Below are positions 49,848 through 58,700 of a DNA stretch of 64,000 nucleotides, piece by piece. A program made the translations under genes and the position numbers. A model generated the notes under the pieces. It made no database searches and was not told where the DNA came from. It was given only the letters and a program-made list of their open reading frames with translations. Positions within the stretch are counted from its first letter, which is position 1. Every line of letters begins with the position of its first letter. Source of the DNA: Sphingopyxis sp. GW247-27LB (GTDB lineage Bacteria; Pseudomonadota; Alphaproteobacteria; Sphingomonadales; Sphingomonadaceae); NCBI RefSeq assembly GCF_002277025.1, contig NZ_NIWD01000015.1, positions 365,792 to 429,791 of the forward strand, read 5' to 3'.

Positions 49848-50252
49848 CTACCGGCGGGCGCGGTTCCATTGCGTCCACGACGCAGCCGCAATAATCCCGG
49901 CGCCAAGCAGCGACACGATCAGTTGCCATGCGCTTGGCGGCATGGTCGCCGCAGCGATGCCGTGGACGGCGTGATAGCCCGCGATCGCAGCGGGCGCGGC
50001 AAAGGCGACGCCAATCGCTGCCCGCGTCAGGTCGGACTTGGCGAACGCCAGTGCGAGCTGGGCAACAGCGAGCAGAAAGATCGTGGCAATGGCTGCGGCG
50101 GCGAGCGCGGCGATTAAACCGCTGCCACTCCGATAGGTGGCCGATGCGGCCAGGAACGCAACGAACAGCGGCAGGGCGTAGATCGAAAGGCGGAAAAGCA
50201 GCGCGCAGCACAGAAACACTGCAACGATTATCAGGGCAAAGCCGATCAGCAT
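49848..50252 (-). CDS. Conserved membrane protein of the element
   Basis: 134 residues from ATG 50252 (MLIGFALIIVAVFLCCALLFRLSIYALPLFVAFLAASATYRSGSGLIAALAAAAIATIFLLAVAQLALAF). Four hydrophobic segments, no domain recognised, C-terminus basic (SWTQWNRARR). The long frame to 50372 is not protein-like before this ATG. Function unknown. Confidence 0.7.
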   Translation of the reverse strand: MLIGFALIIVAVFLCCALLFRLSIYALPLFVAFLAASATYRSGSGLIAALAAAAIATIFLLAVAQLALAFAKSDLTRAAIGVAFAAPAAIAGYHAVHGIAAATMPPSAWQLIVSLLGAGIIAAASWTQWNRARR

Positions 50253-50396
50253 GGCGTCCTCCTTGAAGCCAAGGGCAAGGGACGCGCTCTCCACCTCCAC
50301 CGCAGCGCAATGTGCATGAAATCCATAGCAGAATTGCGCACCGGCTGGAATACCCGATGGGCATCCAGCCATAGCGTGCTACGCGATTTGGCGCGT

Positions 50397-50561
50397 TCAG
50401 GGATTGAACGGGTCATATTCGTGAACCACGCTGTCGGCATCTCCATCGAATTCGGAAGTAGGGACGGCGGCGTAGCCGTTACCGGCGTGGAACAGGGTGA
50501 CGCAAACCATCAGGGTGCGGGCGAGGCTCCAGGCGTGGCGCTGTGCGATGGTGAGTGACAT
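50397..50561 (-). CDS. Small conserved protein of sphingomonad elements
   Basis: 54 residues from ATG 50561: MSLTIAQRHAWSLARTLMVCVTLFHAGNGYAAVPTSEFDGDADSVVHEYDPFNP. The QRHAWSLARTLMV and EFDGD...HEYDPF segments recur in small hypothetical proteins of related elements as I remember them. Possibly secreted, since residues 12-31 are hydrophobic and end AYA-like (GYAAVP). GAACATGT context with GGAGC upstream. Confidence 0.65.
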   Translation of the reverse strand: MSLTIAQRHAWSLARTLMVCVTLFHAGNGYAAVPTSEFDGDADSVVHEYDPFNP

Positions 50562-50964
50562 GTTCGAGCTCCTGTCTCGGAGCAGAGACCATCCCCGCTC
50601 GACAGGCCCCGGACAGACGGCGCAAAGCCGCAATCACCACGAAGGCGTAGACGAGTGGCCGCACGCGCAGCGTAGCGGACCCTTTACGGGTTGATTGAAG
50701 GAGGCTTTGAGGCGGCCAACGGATTGGCCTTGGAGAGTGGAGTGGTTTTTGCGTGGCAGGAATTGGCCGATTCCGGTCGGATTGGTTCAAGGTGACAGTG
50801 GGTACAAAGCCGCCGTTCGTTTCCATTGGCGCGAAAAGCCCACTCCCGCCCGAGTGGTGGCCATTCACGGGGCCAATAGAAGCTCGTCAAAACCGATGTT
50901 CCGTTCACTTCGTTTTTCGTGAACCTGAATGACAGAGTTTGCACCGTTATAGGCAACTGGGTGG
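50562..50964. other. Gene-free region right of the small gene, left border of the RloC-like insertion
   Basis: Two weak overlapping frames exist (50684-50956 minus, 50695-50922 plus) without recognisable features. GC content appears lower towards 50900. No direct repeats marking an insertion were found. Confidence 0.4.
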
Positions 50965-53208
50965 TTAGTTGGCGGCAACCGCAATGATGCCGACATCTCC
51001 AACGACGGCTTCGTGTGCATCCTCAACTCCAAGCATCATATTGTAGTGCGCGATGTGCCCAGTTTCCTCGAAGATACGTTTGAAAACCGCGAGATACCGT
51101 TCCACCTGTCCCTCGTTAGGCGACACATAGCAATCATCGTAGGCGCTGTGCGATCCGTCGTTTACCCAAGCGTAGAGCGACGCGCAGACCTGCTTGTCCC
51201 TGCCGTCGAACCTGTCGATGATGTCGTCCTTGTCGCGGTTGCCAAGGATCGTGAAATAGTTCTCCAGAATGCGACGAAGCGTATTCTGGATCGTGATATT
51301 TGATCGCTCGGGGTTCCGAACCTCGTTCCACAATAGCTCATAAGACGTGCGGATCGGATTGTGGTCGTAGGCCTCAAGGGATGAGGCATTTTCAGACTTC
51401 CTGACAATCCAGAACGATTCATGGCGCTGACATTTCTTTTTCCGCTTGGAGTCGAAAGTAACCTCCTTGTGGAAATAGATGTTGTGGGTGAAGACGAACA
51501 CTTGCTTCACCAGCCCCTGACCGTTTTTGGCCTCGTCGAGAACGCGCTTGATAAGGGCGCTGACGATAAACAGCACATCGCTGTCGAGGCTGGAAACTGG
51601 GTCGTCGAATACAACGATCCGGTTGGTTGTCATCCCGCTCGCCGCATGGCTTCCCCGGATCAGGTTGAAAAAATACAGAAACGTGATGAAGCTCTTTTCG
51701 CCCTCGCTTAGCGTGGCGGTGGCGTCAGTGCCGTCCTCCCGAACGACGACGTAAAGGTGGTCTTGATCCGGCGCTGTCGCGAGCTTGAAGCCCGTGAAGC
51801 CGAACGATTCCAGCATCGCATTGATGTCGTTCACGGTCGGCTGAACGCTCGTCACGCTCTTCTCAAGATCGGTCAATGCGATCTTGGCTTGACGGTGGAC
51901 TTCCGTTTTCTTGGCAATGCCCTCAGTCAACCCGGCGATGGCTCGGTCCAGTGCCGTCTTGGCATCTAGAAACGATTTGAGGGGTGCCTTTTCTTCCTCA
52001 AGGATCAGTCTCCAAATCTCGTTCGTGAGTTTGGACTTTTCGCTGGCGTGGTTGGCAACCATTTCGTTGTGGGCGGCAATGGCAGCATTAGCCTCCCCCA
52101 TCAGGCGCAGGATTTCTTCGCCAATCTCGGCGGTGGGTTCCAGCACGACAACGGAACTGGGTTCCTTCCGCTTGCCGTCGATCAGGTTGCGGTTGGCGTC
52201 GATCCGGCTCTTAAGGCGGTCGAATTCCGCCTCCATTGCCGACTGGTCGAGATGCTTCGATCCTTGGGCGAGTATGCCTTCCAGCCGGGAGAGAATGGCG
52301 GCGGATGCAGTGGCGTAATTTTCGGCAAGAGAGTTCAACGCCGCCATATCGGCGATATAGGTTTCGTCGAAATATTCGTTCAGCCGCGCCGTGAGATCGG
52401 CATCGACGCGCTGCTGGCAAAACGGGCATCGCTCGCCGGAATCGTCAAGATAGACCATGCCAGCCTTAACCCAGTCGCTGTTGCCTAGCCGCCGGATCAG
52501 CGCGGCAATATCCACGTCCTCTTTCCCAACGATCTTCTTGGAAAGGATCGCGTGGGACTCGTGGACTGGCAAATCCGCGAATGACGGGCGGTACAACGGC
52601 TCGACCCGTTCAAGCCCGTCCTGATAGATCGTTTCGGCACGGGCCTTCAGTGCTTCAACGTCATGCACGTCCGCGTTGTTGGTTTCCGCCTCGGCAAGAA
52701 CGCGGTCGCAAAAGCGGGCCTTGTTGCCGCGCAGCCCTTCGAACGCGCCTTTGAAATGCGCGTCGTGCCGCTGCTTCACTCCCCAGCACTGCTCTTCAAA
52801 GTTTGTGCGGAGCGTTTTCAACTCGCCCCGCTTCCCGGAGCTATCATCCTGACCAAGCGTGTTTTGCAAATTGCCGATTGCGGACCAGTGGTCGAAAACC
52901 TGAACCTTGGCGGCTTCAATCCTTTCGAGAATATCTGCGCTTTCCTCGCCAAGGGTAAAGATGCCACGCATCTGCGTAACAAAGGTTTTCCGGACAAAAT
53001 CGACATTATAGACCAACGTCTCGACGGGGCGCGCGTCCTTCCACTGAATCGAGGCGCGAGGAAACGAGCCGGGTTCTGCGATAATACGCGAAATCGTCGT
53101 CTTGCCGGAGCCGTTGGCACCGTAAATGAAGTTAAGCTGCTTTAGGGCAGCCAATGTCTGCTGAGCGTTATAGCTGGCGTCATTACAGACGACGATAGAT
53201 TCGATCAT
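50965..53208 (-). CDS. RloC/PrrC-like AAA_13 ATPase, putative anticodon-nuclease-type defence protein
   Basis: 747 residues from ATG 53208, with a GGGGGG ribosome site upstream; the longer frame to 53475 is not protein-like. Walker A YGANGSGKTT is at residues 29-38, ABC signature LSEGEKSF, Walker B RIVVFDDPVSSLD, and switch His in FVFTHNIYFHKEV. A long coiled coil in the middle carries GERCPFCQQRV, a CxxC zinc hook as in Rad50 and RloC. Near the C-terminus NTLRRILENYF (Arg-x3-Glu) and WVNDGSHSAYDD (His) give the Arg-Glu-His layout described for PrrC/RloC anticodon nucleases. Nuclease activity is inferred. It stands alone, without hsd genes. Confidence 0.65.
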   Translation of the reverse strand: MIESIVVCNDASYNAQQTLAALKQLNFIYGANGSGKTTISRIIAEPGSFPRASIQWKDARPVETLVYNVDFVRKTFVTQMRGIFTLGEESADILERIEAAKVQVFDHWSAIGNLQNTLGQDDSSGKRGELKTLRTNFEEQCWGVKQRHDAHFKGAFEGLRGNKARFCDRVLAEAETNNADVHDVEALKARAETIYQDGLERVEPLYRPSFADLPVHESHAILSKKIVGKEDVDIAALIRRLGNSDWVKAGMVYLDDSGERCPFCQQRVDADLTARLNEYFDETYIADMAALNSLAENYATASAAILSRLEGILAQGSKHLDQSAMEAEFDRLKSRIDANRNLIDGKRKEPSSVVVLEPTAEIGEEILRLMGEANAAIAAHNEMVANHASEKSKLTNEIWRLILEEEKAPLKSFLDAKTALDRAIAGLTEGIAKKTEVHRQAKIALTDLEKSVTSVQPTVNDINAMLESFGFTGFKLATAPDQDHLYVVVREDGTDATATLSEGEKSFITFLYFFNLIRGSHAASGMTTNRIVVFDDPVSSLDSDVLFIVSALIKRVLDEAKNGQGLVKQVFVFTHNIYFHKEVTFDSKRKKKCQRHESFWIVRKSENASSLEAYDHNPIRTSYELLWNEVRNPERSNITIQNTLRRILENYFTILGNRDKDDIIDRFDGRDKQVCASLYAWVNDGSHSAYDDCYVSPNEGQVERYLAVFKRIFEETGHIAHYNMMLGVEDAHEAVVGDVGIIAVAAN

Positions 53209-53471
53209 GTGCCCCCCGGTGGCAAAACGTTCTGTTGTGTCGCGGGAAGCTATCGTGAATTTGTAATCGCGGAAAGAACGAAGCGGGGCAATCAGGCACC
53301 CGTAGTCGTTCTCAAGGCAAATCTGAGTATCGTGAACGAATGCAGCTCCGGCCGATTGGCGGCACAAAGGGGACTTGCCAGTCTGTCCAACACTGCCGAC
53401 AAACGAAGGGTGCGCCGAACGCCTCACGGGAGCGGCGGATTTAGGGCTTGGTGATCGACGCCGCGAAGCGG

Positions 53472-54389
53472 TCATTCAATCGGCCACACTGAAATTCCCA
53501 TCTTGCGAGCCTTGTCGATCAGATTGGCGTTGATGCCATTGCCTGGGCAGGAGACCACGGCTTTGGGCAGCGCTTCGAGCATCAGATCGTTCCGCCGAAA
53601 TGGAGCCGCCTTTTTGAAGCGTTCCCAGTCGGGCCGAAACGCGACATGGGTGATCTTGCGCGTCCGTGCCCAGAGCGCTGCGATATACTCGCCGCCGGTT
53701 GGGTTGCCGCCGTGGAACAGGACCATGTCGGGATATTTGGCGAGCACCTTGTCGAGAGCCGCCCAGATGCGGTTGTGATCCTGATAGGCGGGACCGGACG
53801 TGAACGCGATGCGGGTGCCGGCAGGCAGCATGGGCTCTGTCTCCGAACGGCGCTTGGCGGCGAGGAAGTCGCGGCTGTCGATCATGGCGGCAGTCAGGGT
53901 GCGATGGTTCACCAGTGATCCGGTGCGCGGTGTCCAGGCTTTGCGGAAATGAGCTTCGAATTGGTCGGCGGCGGCCTCGCGCATGAACTCCATGGCGTTG
54001 CGGCGTTCGATCAGGCCGATGCCTTCGCGGATGAGCCGTTCCAACTCGACCGATTTGACCTCGGAGCCATCTTGTTCGCGCTGGCTGCGCTTCTGGGCGT
54101 CTTCATTGTCATCAAGCTCGCGCTGGATGCGGAATTCGGCGCGGTGGAAGAGGTTGGCGAGCGACCAGCACAGGTCTTCCAGGTCGGGTTCGAGCCTCGT
54201 GTCGATCATGGTGGCGATCAGGGCGTCGAACATGTCGGCGATGGCGCCAGCAGCGATGCGCTCTTCGGGGAGTGGCCGCGGGTCGGCTTCATCGGAGAAG
54301 GGACGGTAGCCGTAGAGGGCGATTTCATCGAGGAGATGGGCGGTGGGCGAGACTTCGTGTTCGGGTTCGGAATCGGGCATGATGGTCAT
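53472..54389 (-). CDS. DUF2493 domain protein (SLOG-like)
   Basis: 305 residues from ATG 54389. An acidic N-terminal region is followed by DUF2493: GTRIAFTSGPAYQDHNRIWAALDKVLAKYPDMVLFHGGNPTGGEYIAALWARTRKITHVAFRPDWERF ... AVVSCPGNGINANLIDKARKMGISVW, a Rossmann-like SLOG fold that may bind nucleotide ligands. Common on large sphingomonad replicons, function unknown. A structured leader (54500-54578) lies upstream. Confidence 0.85.
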   Translation of the reverse strand: MTIMPDSEPEHEVSPTAHLLDEIALYGYRPFSDEADPRPLPEERIAAGAIADMFDALIATMIDTRLEPDLEDLCWSLANLFHRAEFRIQRELDDNEDAQKRSQREQDGSEVKSVELERLIREGIGLIERRNAMEFMREAAADQFEAHFRKAWTPRTGSLVNHRTLTAAMIDSRDFLAAKRRSETEPMLPAGTRIAFTSGPAYQDHNRIWAALDKVLAKYPDMVLFHGGNPTGGEYIAALWARTRKITHVAFRPDWERFKKAAPFRRNDLMLEALPKAVVSCPGNGINANLIDKARKMGISVWPIE

Positions 54390-54499
54390 GGCGCTTGTCC
54401 TTGGGGCCTTGGAACCGGGCACCTCGCCCGGCCTTCATGGGCGTCCCTCTGACCTGCTGACGGGAGGGCGCACCCTTGTGGCCGAAGCGCAGCGGAGGA

Positions 54500-54578
54500 T
54501 GGCGGACGGGCGGCTATTTTGGTTCGCGATGGAAAGGCGCGTCTACGCGCCGCCGGAAAATAGCCGCATGACCGCCAT
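54500..54578. ncRNA. Long imperfect inverted repeat, candidate structured RNA
   Basis: Outer arms ATGGCGG (54499-54505) with CCGCCAT (54572-54578), main stem CGGCTATTTT (54511-54520) with AAAATAGCCG (54557-54566), and an inner hairpin GGCGCG-TCTA-CGCGCC (54536-54551). It lies in the 311-bp gap between the DUF2493 start and the Toprim gene stop, so on the minus strand it is the DUF2493 leader. The strand is unproven, and it could instead be a DNA site. Confidence 0.5.
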
Positions 54579-54700
54579 TGCGGCCTCCCGGCAGCCGGTC
54601 TCTCGGACGCCTCCCCGAAAGGCAGGGCTTGTCCGGAACACTGGCCCTGGATGATGCGCGCCTCCACAGCTCGATCCTCCGACCCCGTATCGGCTCGTCC

Positions 54701-55753
54701 TCAATCGACGGAGAAGCGCGTCCGATCCTGCTCGTGCAGATGACGGCGAACCCGCTGGCTCAATGCCAATGCGCCGTGCTGGCGGAGATCGTCGTTGAAG
54801 TCGGCGAGGTCAGGCATGAGCGACACAATTTCGATCCCTGCTGCCTGTGTCCGGTCGGTCAGAATGCCAAGCGCCGCGTCGCCTGCCGCATCCCGGTCGC
54901 GCGCGACATAGAGACGCTGGAGTGTTGGCGGGAACAAGATGGCAGCGAGATGGGCCGATGAGGTTGCGGCTGCCATCGGCATAGTTGGCAGAACTTCGCG
55001 CAACGACAGCATGGTCTCGATGCCCTCGCCCGCGATCAGGACGTCATCCGCCGTTCCGAACCGGACCGCGTTGCCGAGAATGTTGCCCATCGCCCGGCGC
55101 GGCGATGCGACATTGGCCTTCACGCCGCCTGACGGATCAATCCAAGTGCGATGCGTGCCGGTCTGCACACCGTCGTCATCGGTCACCGCTGCTATCAGCG
55201 CCGGAAAGGCACCAGGTGTTCCGGGAACGTCATCGCCGTTGGGCCGATAGTAACATCGCGGATGAAAGCGCAGGGCTGGCAGGTCGGAGACCCGTGTGAT
55301 GCCACGTGATCGCAGATAGGCGCTCGCCAGTGATCCGGTCAGGGGCTTCGAGGCGGCGAACAGGCGTCTGGCAGCAGTTGTGGACCCAGCTCGTGCGGGC
55401 TTGGCGAAGGCTGCGGCAGTGCGCTCATCGTCCGATGCCGATGGTGGCAGGCTGAGGAAGCGTTCGGCTTCGTCGATGGTCTCGGACAGTCGCCCATGCC
55501 GCTGATTGAGCCGGATCAGATCGACGAGATCGCCATGCTCGCCGGTCGCGGCATCGACCCAGTTGCCGATAGCGCCGCGTTCGGTCTCGAACAGGCGGAC
55601 ATAAAGGCTGCGTCCGGGCGTTCCGGCGACATCGCCGATCATCCAGTAGCGGCCTTCGCGCCTGCCTGCGGGCAAGTAGTGACGGCAAACGGCCTGCGCG
55701 CTTTGCGCAAGTCGCTCCGACAGTTCCGCCGCGCGGGTGGAAATCCTGCTCAT
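54701..55753 (-). CDS. Toprim domain protein, primase-like
   Basis: 350 residues from ATG 55753 (MSRISTRAAELSERLAQSAQAVCRHYLPAGRREGRYWMIGDV). The N-terminal half resembles the DUF7146 family of such proteins; the C-terminal Toprim domain has VLIAGEGIETMLSL (catalytic Glu) and RLYVARDRDAAGDAALGIL (the Asp-x-Asp). The family is linked to plasmid primase/topoisomerase-like activity. 1 bp downstream of the strawberry-notch gene, so co-expressed. Confidence 0.88.
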   Translation of the reverse strand: MSRISTRAAELSERLAQSAQAVCRHYLPAGRREGRYWMIGDVAGTPGRSLYVRLFETERGAIGNWVDAATGEHGDLVDLIRLNQRHGRLSETIDEAERFLSLPPSASDDERTAAAFAKPARAGSTTAARRLFAASKPLTGSLASAYLRSRGITRVSDLPALRFHPRCYYRPNGDDVPGTPGAFPALIAAVTDDDGVQTGTHRTWIDPSGGVKANVASPRRAMGNILGNAVRFGTADDVLIAGEGIETMLSLREVLPTMPMAAATSSAHLAAILFPPTLQRLYVARDRDAAGDAALGILTDRTQAAGIEIVSLMPDLADFNDDLRQHGALALSQRVRRHLHEQDRTRFSVD

Positions 55754-55754
55754 G

Positions 55755-58700
55755 TCAGGCAGCCTTCCGGTCGGCGATGCGCGCCAAGGGGTGCCGTTCA
55801 AACAGCCGCTCGATCACCGCCAACCCTGTCACAACATCGTCGGGGACGAACAGGCGCAGCTTCCAGCTGACGATTTCAGAGAACAGCCCCATGGCCTTGA
55901 GCCGGTCCACCGCCGTCGATCCGAAACCGGTGAGTTCGATCCGGTTCATCTGCATCAGCCGCGAACGGCGGAGTTGCAGTCCGTCCGCAAGGTCGAGCAC
56001 GGTACGGCCTTCGCGGAGCAGCGCGAGTGCCTGCGGTGGCGACAGCACTGGCGCGTTTGCGTTGGCTGTAGCACTCGCTGCCCATGCCGGGGAGACCCTG
56101 CGCCCGACAATGCGGGTTCCATCGTCGGTCTGGAGTCGGTAGACGCGGGTGGATTCCTCTGGGAGCTGCTTCCAGATCGGCAGCAGCAGGCCGGTGACGA
56201 TGTGCAGTTCGCTCTGCGTGAACTCATCGACCTGCGCCACTTCGGCCTGCCAGGTTGCGGAGAAAGTTCGCTCATCCAATTCCTCCCAGCTGGTCTCGGC
56301 CAGATGGTTGAGTGCGAAGTTCAGGCGCTCCATTGGCCTGATCAGACGGATGCGGCGCTCGACCTCGCCGTCGTCGAGCATGAGGCTGCGGGCAGGCAGC
56401 TGGACCGCAGCGCGCTTCGAGCGGGCGTTGACCAGCAACCGTGCGCCGGGCTCCCGCAACAGGTCGAGCGCTTTTTCGAGTGACACCGGCTGGTTGCGCT
56501 CGCGCATGGCGATGGTGAGCAGCCTGGTTTCGGCACCCGTGGCAGGGTGGACGTAGATCGGCTCGCTGCCGGTGACGGTGAAGCTGTCAGCAGTCAGCGT
56601 TTCGAGGCCCAGATCATAGCTGCCCGCCGCAATGGCACTCTCGACCTTGGCGCTGAGCAACTGCTCGAACACCGTGAACAGCACGTTTTGCATGGCGATG
56701 GTCAGTGCCAGCAGCCGGTTGAGGAAGGTCGTGATAGGTGGCAGTTCGTCTTTGAGGCAGCCGCTGCCATCGGTCAGCGCCAGTCCGGTCATGCTCTCGA
56801 AAGTCCCGAGCGAGCAATGTTCGACCTTGCCGGCATATATCAGCACATAGAGCTGGCGTAGGGCGTCGCGGGCATAGGGACTTTCGAGATTGTCCTCCGG
56901 GCGGAACAGGCCCTGACCGCCGGTCTGGCGTTGCCCGCGCGTGATCGCCCCCAGCGTGTCTAGCCGCCGGGCGATGGTCGAGAGGAAGCGCTTCTCGGCC
57001 TGGACGTTAGTGGCAACGGGCCGGAAAAGCGGTGGCTGCGCCTGGTTCGTGCGGTTGGTGCGCCCCAGACCCTGGATCGCGGTGTCGGCCTTCCAGCCTG
57101 CTTCCAGCAGGTAATGGTGCCGCAGTCGCTGGTTCCGGCTCCCAATATCCGCATGGTAGCTGCGCCCGGTTCCGCCGGCGTCGGAGAAGACGAGGACCTG
57201 CTTCCTGTCCTCCATGAACGCCTGCGCTTCGGCGAGGTTGGCATGGGCAGGCCGGTTCTCGACCGCGAGCCGGTCGCCATTCGCATCGATCTTGCGAACG
57301 ATCCGGCGCGAGCGCCCGGTCACCTCGGCCACCATGTCTGTGCCGAACCGCTGGACGATCTGGTCGAGCGCGCCTTGCACCGGCTCCATTGAGGCGAGCT
57401 GCTCGATCAGCCGGTCGCGCCGCTCGATGGCCTCGCGGCACTGCACGACATTGCCTTCCTCATCATAGGCGAGCCGCGACGCGAGATTGCCGTCGCCATC
57501 GGTGAAGCTCTCGTGGAGCTCGGTCGGGAAGCTGTGCAGGAGGTAATCCAGAACGTACTCACGCGGCGTGATGTCGACCTGGACGTCGTTCCACTCGCCC
57601 GGATCGATGTCGGCGAGGCGGCGCGACAGTAGCGCTTCCCCTGTCGAAACGATCTGCACCACGGCGGCGTGGCCATCGGCAAGACCCTGGTCGATCGCAG
57701 CGATCAACGTCGGCGTCTTCATTGCGGTGATTAGATGGTTGAAGAAGCGCTGCTTGGCGGACTCAAAGGCCGAACGGGCCGCCGACTTGGCCTGCGCGTT
57801 CAACGTACCCTCGCTGCTGCTGGTGATGTTCGCAGCCTCCAGCGCCGCGTCGAGATTGTTGTGTATCACCTGGAAAGCCCCGGCATAGGCATCGTAGATG
57901 CGCACCTGCTCCGGGGTCAGCTGATGCTCAACCAGCTCATATTCGACGCCTTCGTAGGACAGCGAACGGGCGGCATAGAGGCCGAGCGCCTTCAGGTCGC
58001 GCGCCAGCACTTCCATCGCCGCAACACCGCCCGCCTCGATGGCCGCCACAAAATCGGTGCGCTTGTCGAACGGGAAGTCCGCGCCGCCCCAGAGGCCAAG
58101 CCGCTGGGCATAAGCGAGGTTCTCGACGGTCGTTGCCCCGGTCGCCGAGACATAGAGGATACGGGCGTCTGGGAGCGCGTGTTGCAGCCGCAGTCCGGCA
58201 CGCCCTTGCTGCGAGGGAGCAGAATCGCCCCGGTCTGATTTGCCGCCGCCGGCATTCTGCATCGCATGGCTTTCGTCGAAGACAATGACCCCATCGAAGT
58301 CGGTCCCGAGCCAATCGACGATCTGCTGGACTCGCGAAACCCGGTTTTCGCGCGCGTCGGAGCGTAGCGTGGCATAGGTCGTAAAAAGGATGCCTTGCTC
58401 GAGCCGGATCGGTGTTCCCTGCCGGAAGCGGGCGAACGGGGTGACCAGTAACGGCTCCTGACCCAGCGCGCGCCAGTCGCGCTGTGCATCCTCGAGCAGT
58501 TTGTCCGACTTCGATATCCAGACCGAGCGCCTGCGGCCCTTGAGCCAGTTGTCGAGGATGACGCCTGCGACCTGACGGCCTTTGCCCGCGCCCGTGCCGT
58601 CGCCGAGGAACCAGCCCTTGCGGAAGCGCACGGCAGTCTCGCAATCGTCAGGCGCGGCCTCGACCTTGTCGAAGGTCACATCGACGGTCCAATGCCCAGC

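Noticed and set aside
49562..49906. Open frame of 114 codons on the minus strand right of the DUF736 gene
   Set aside because: It covers the terminator hairpin at 49803-49831 and the 3' end of a membrane protein gene in another frame; no protein features.
50684..50956. Small open frames on both strands left of the RloC-like gene
   Set aside because: They overlap each other on opposite strands, lack ribosome-binding sites and show no recognisable features.
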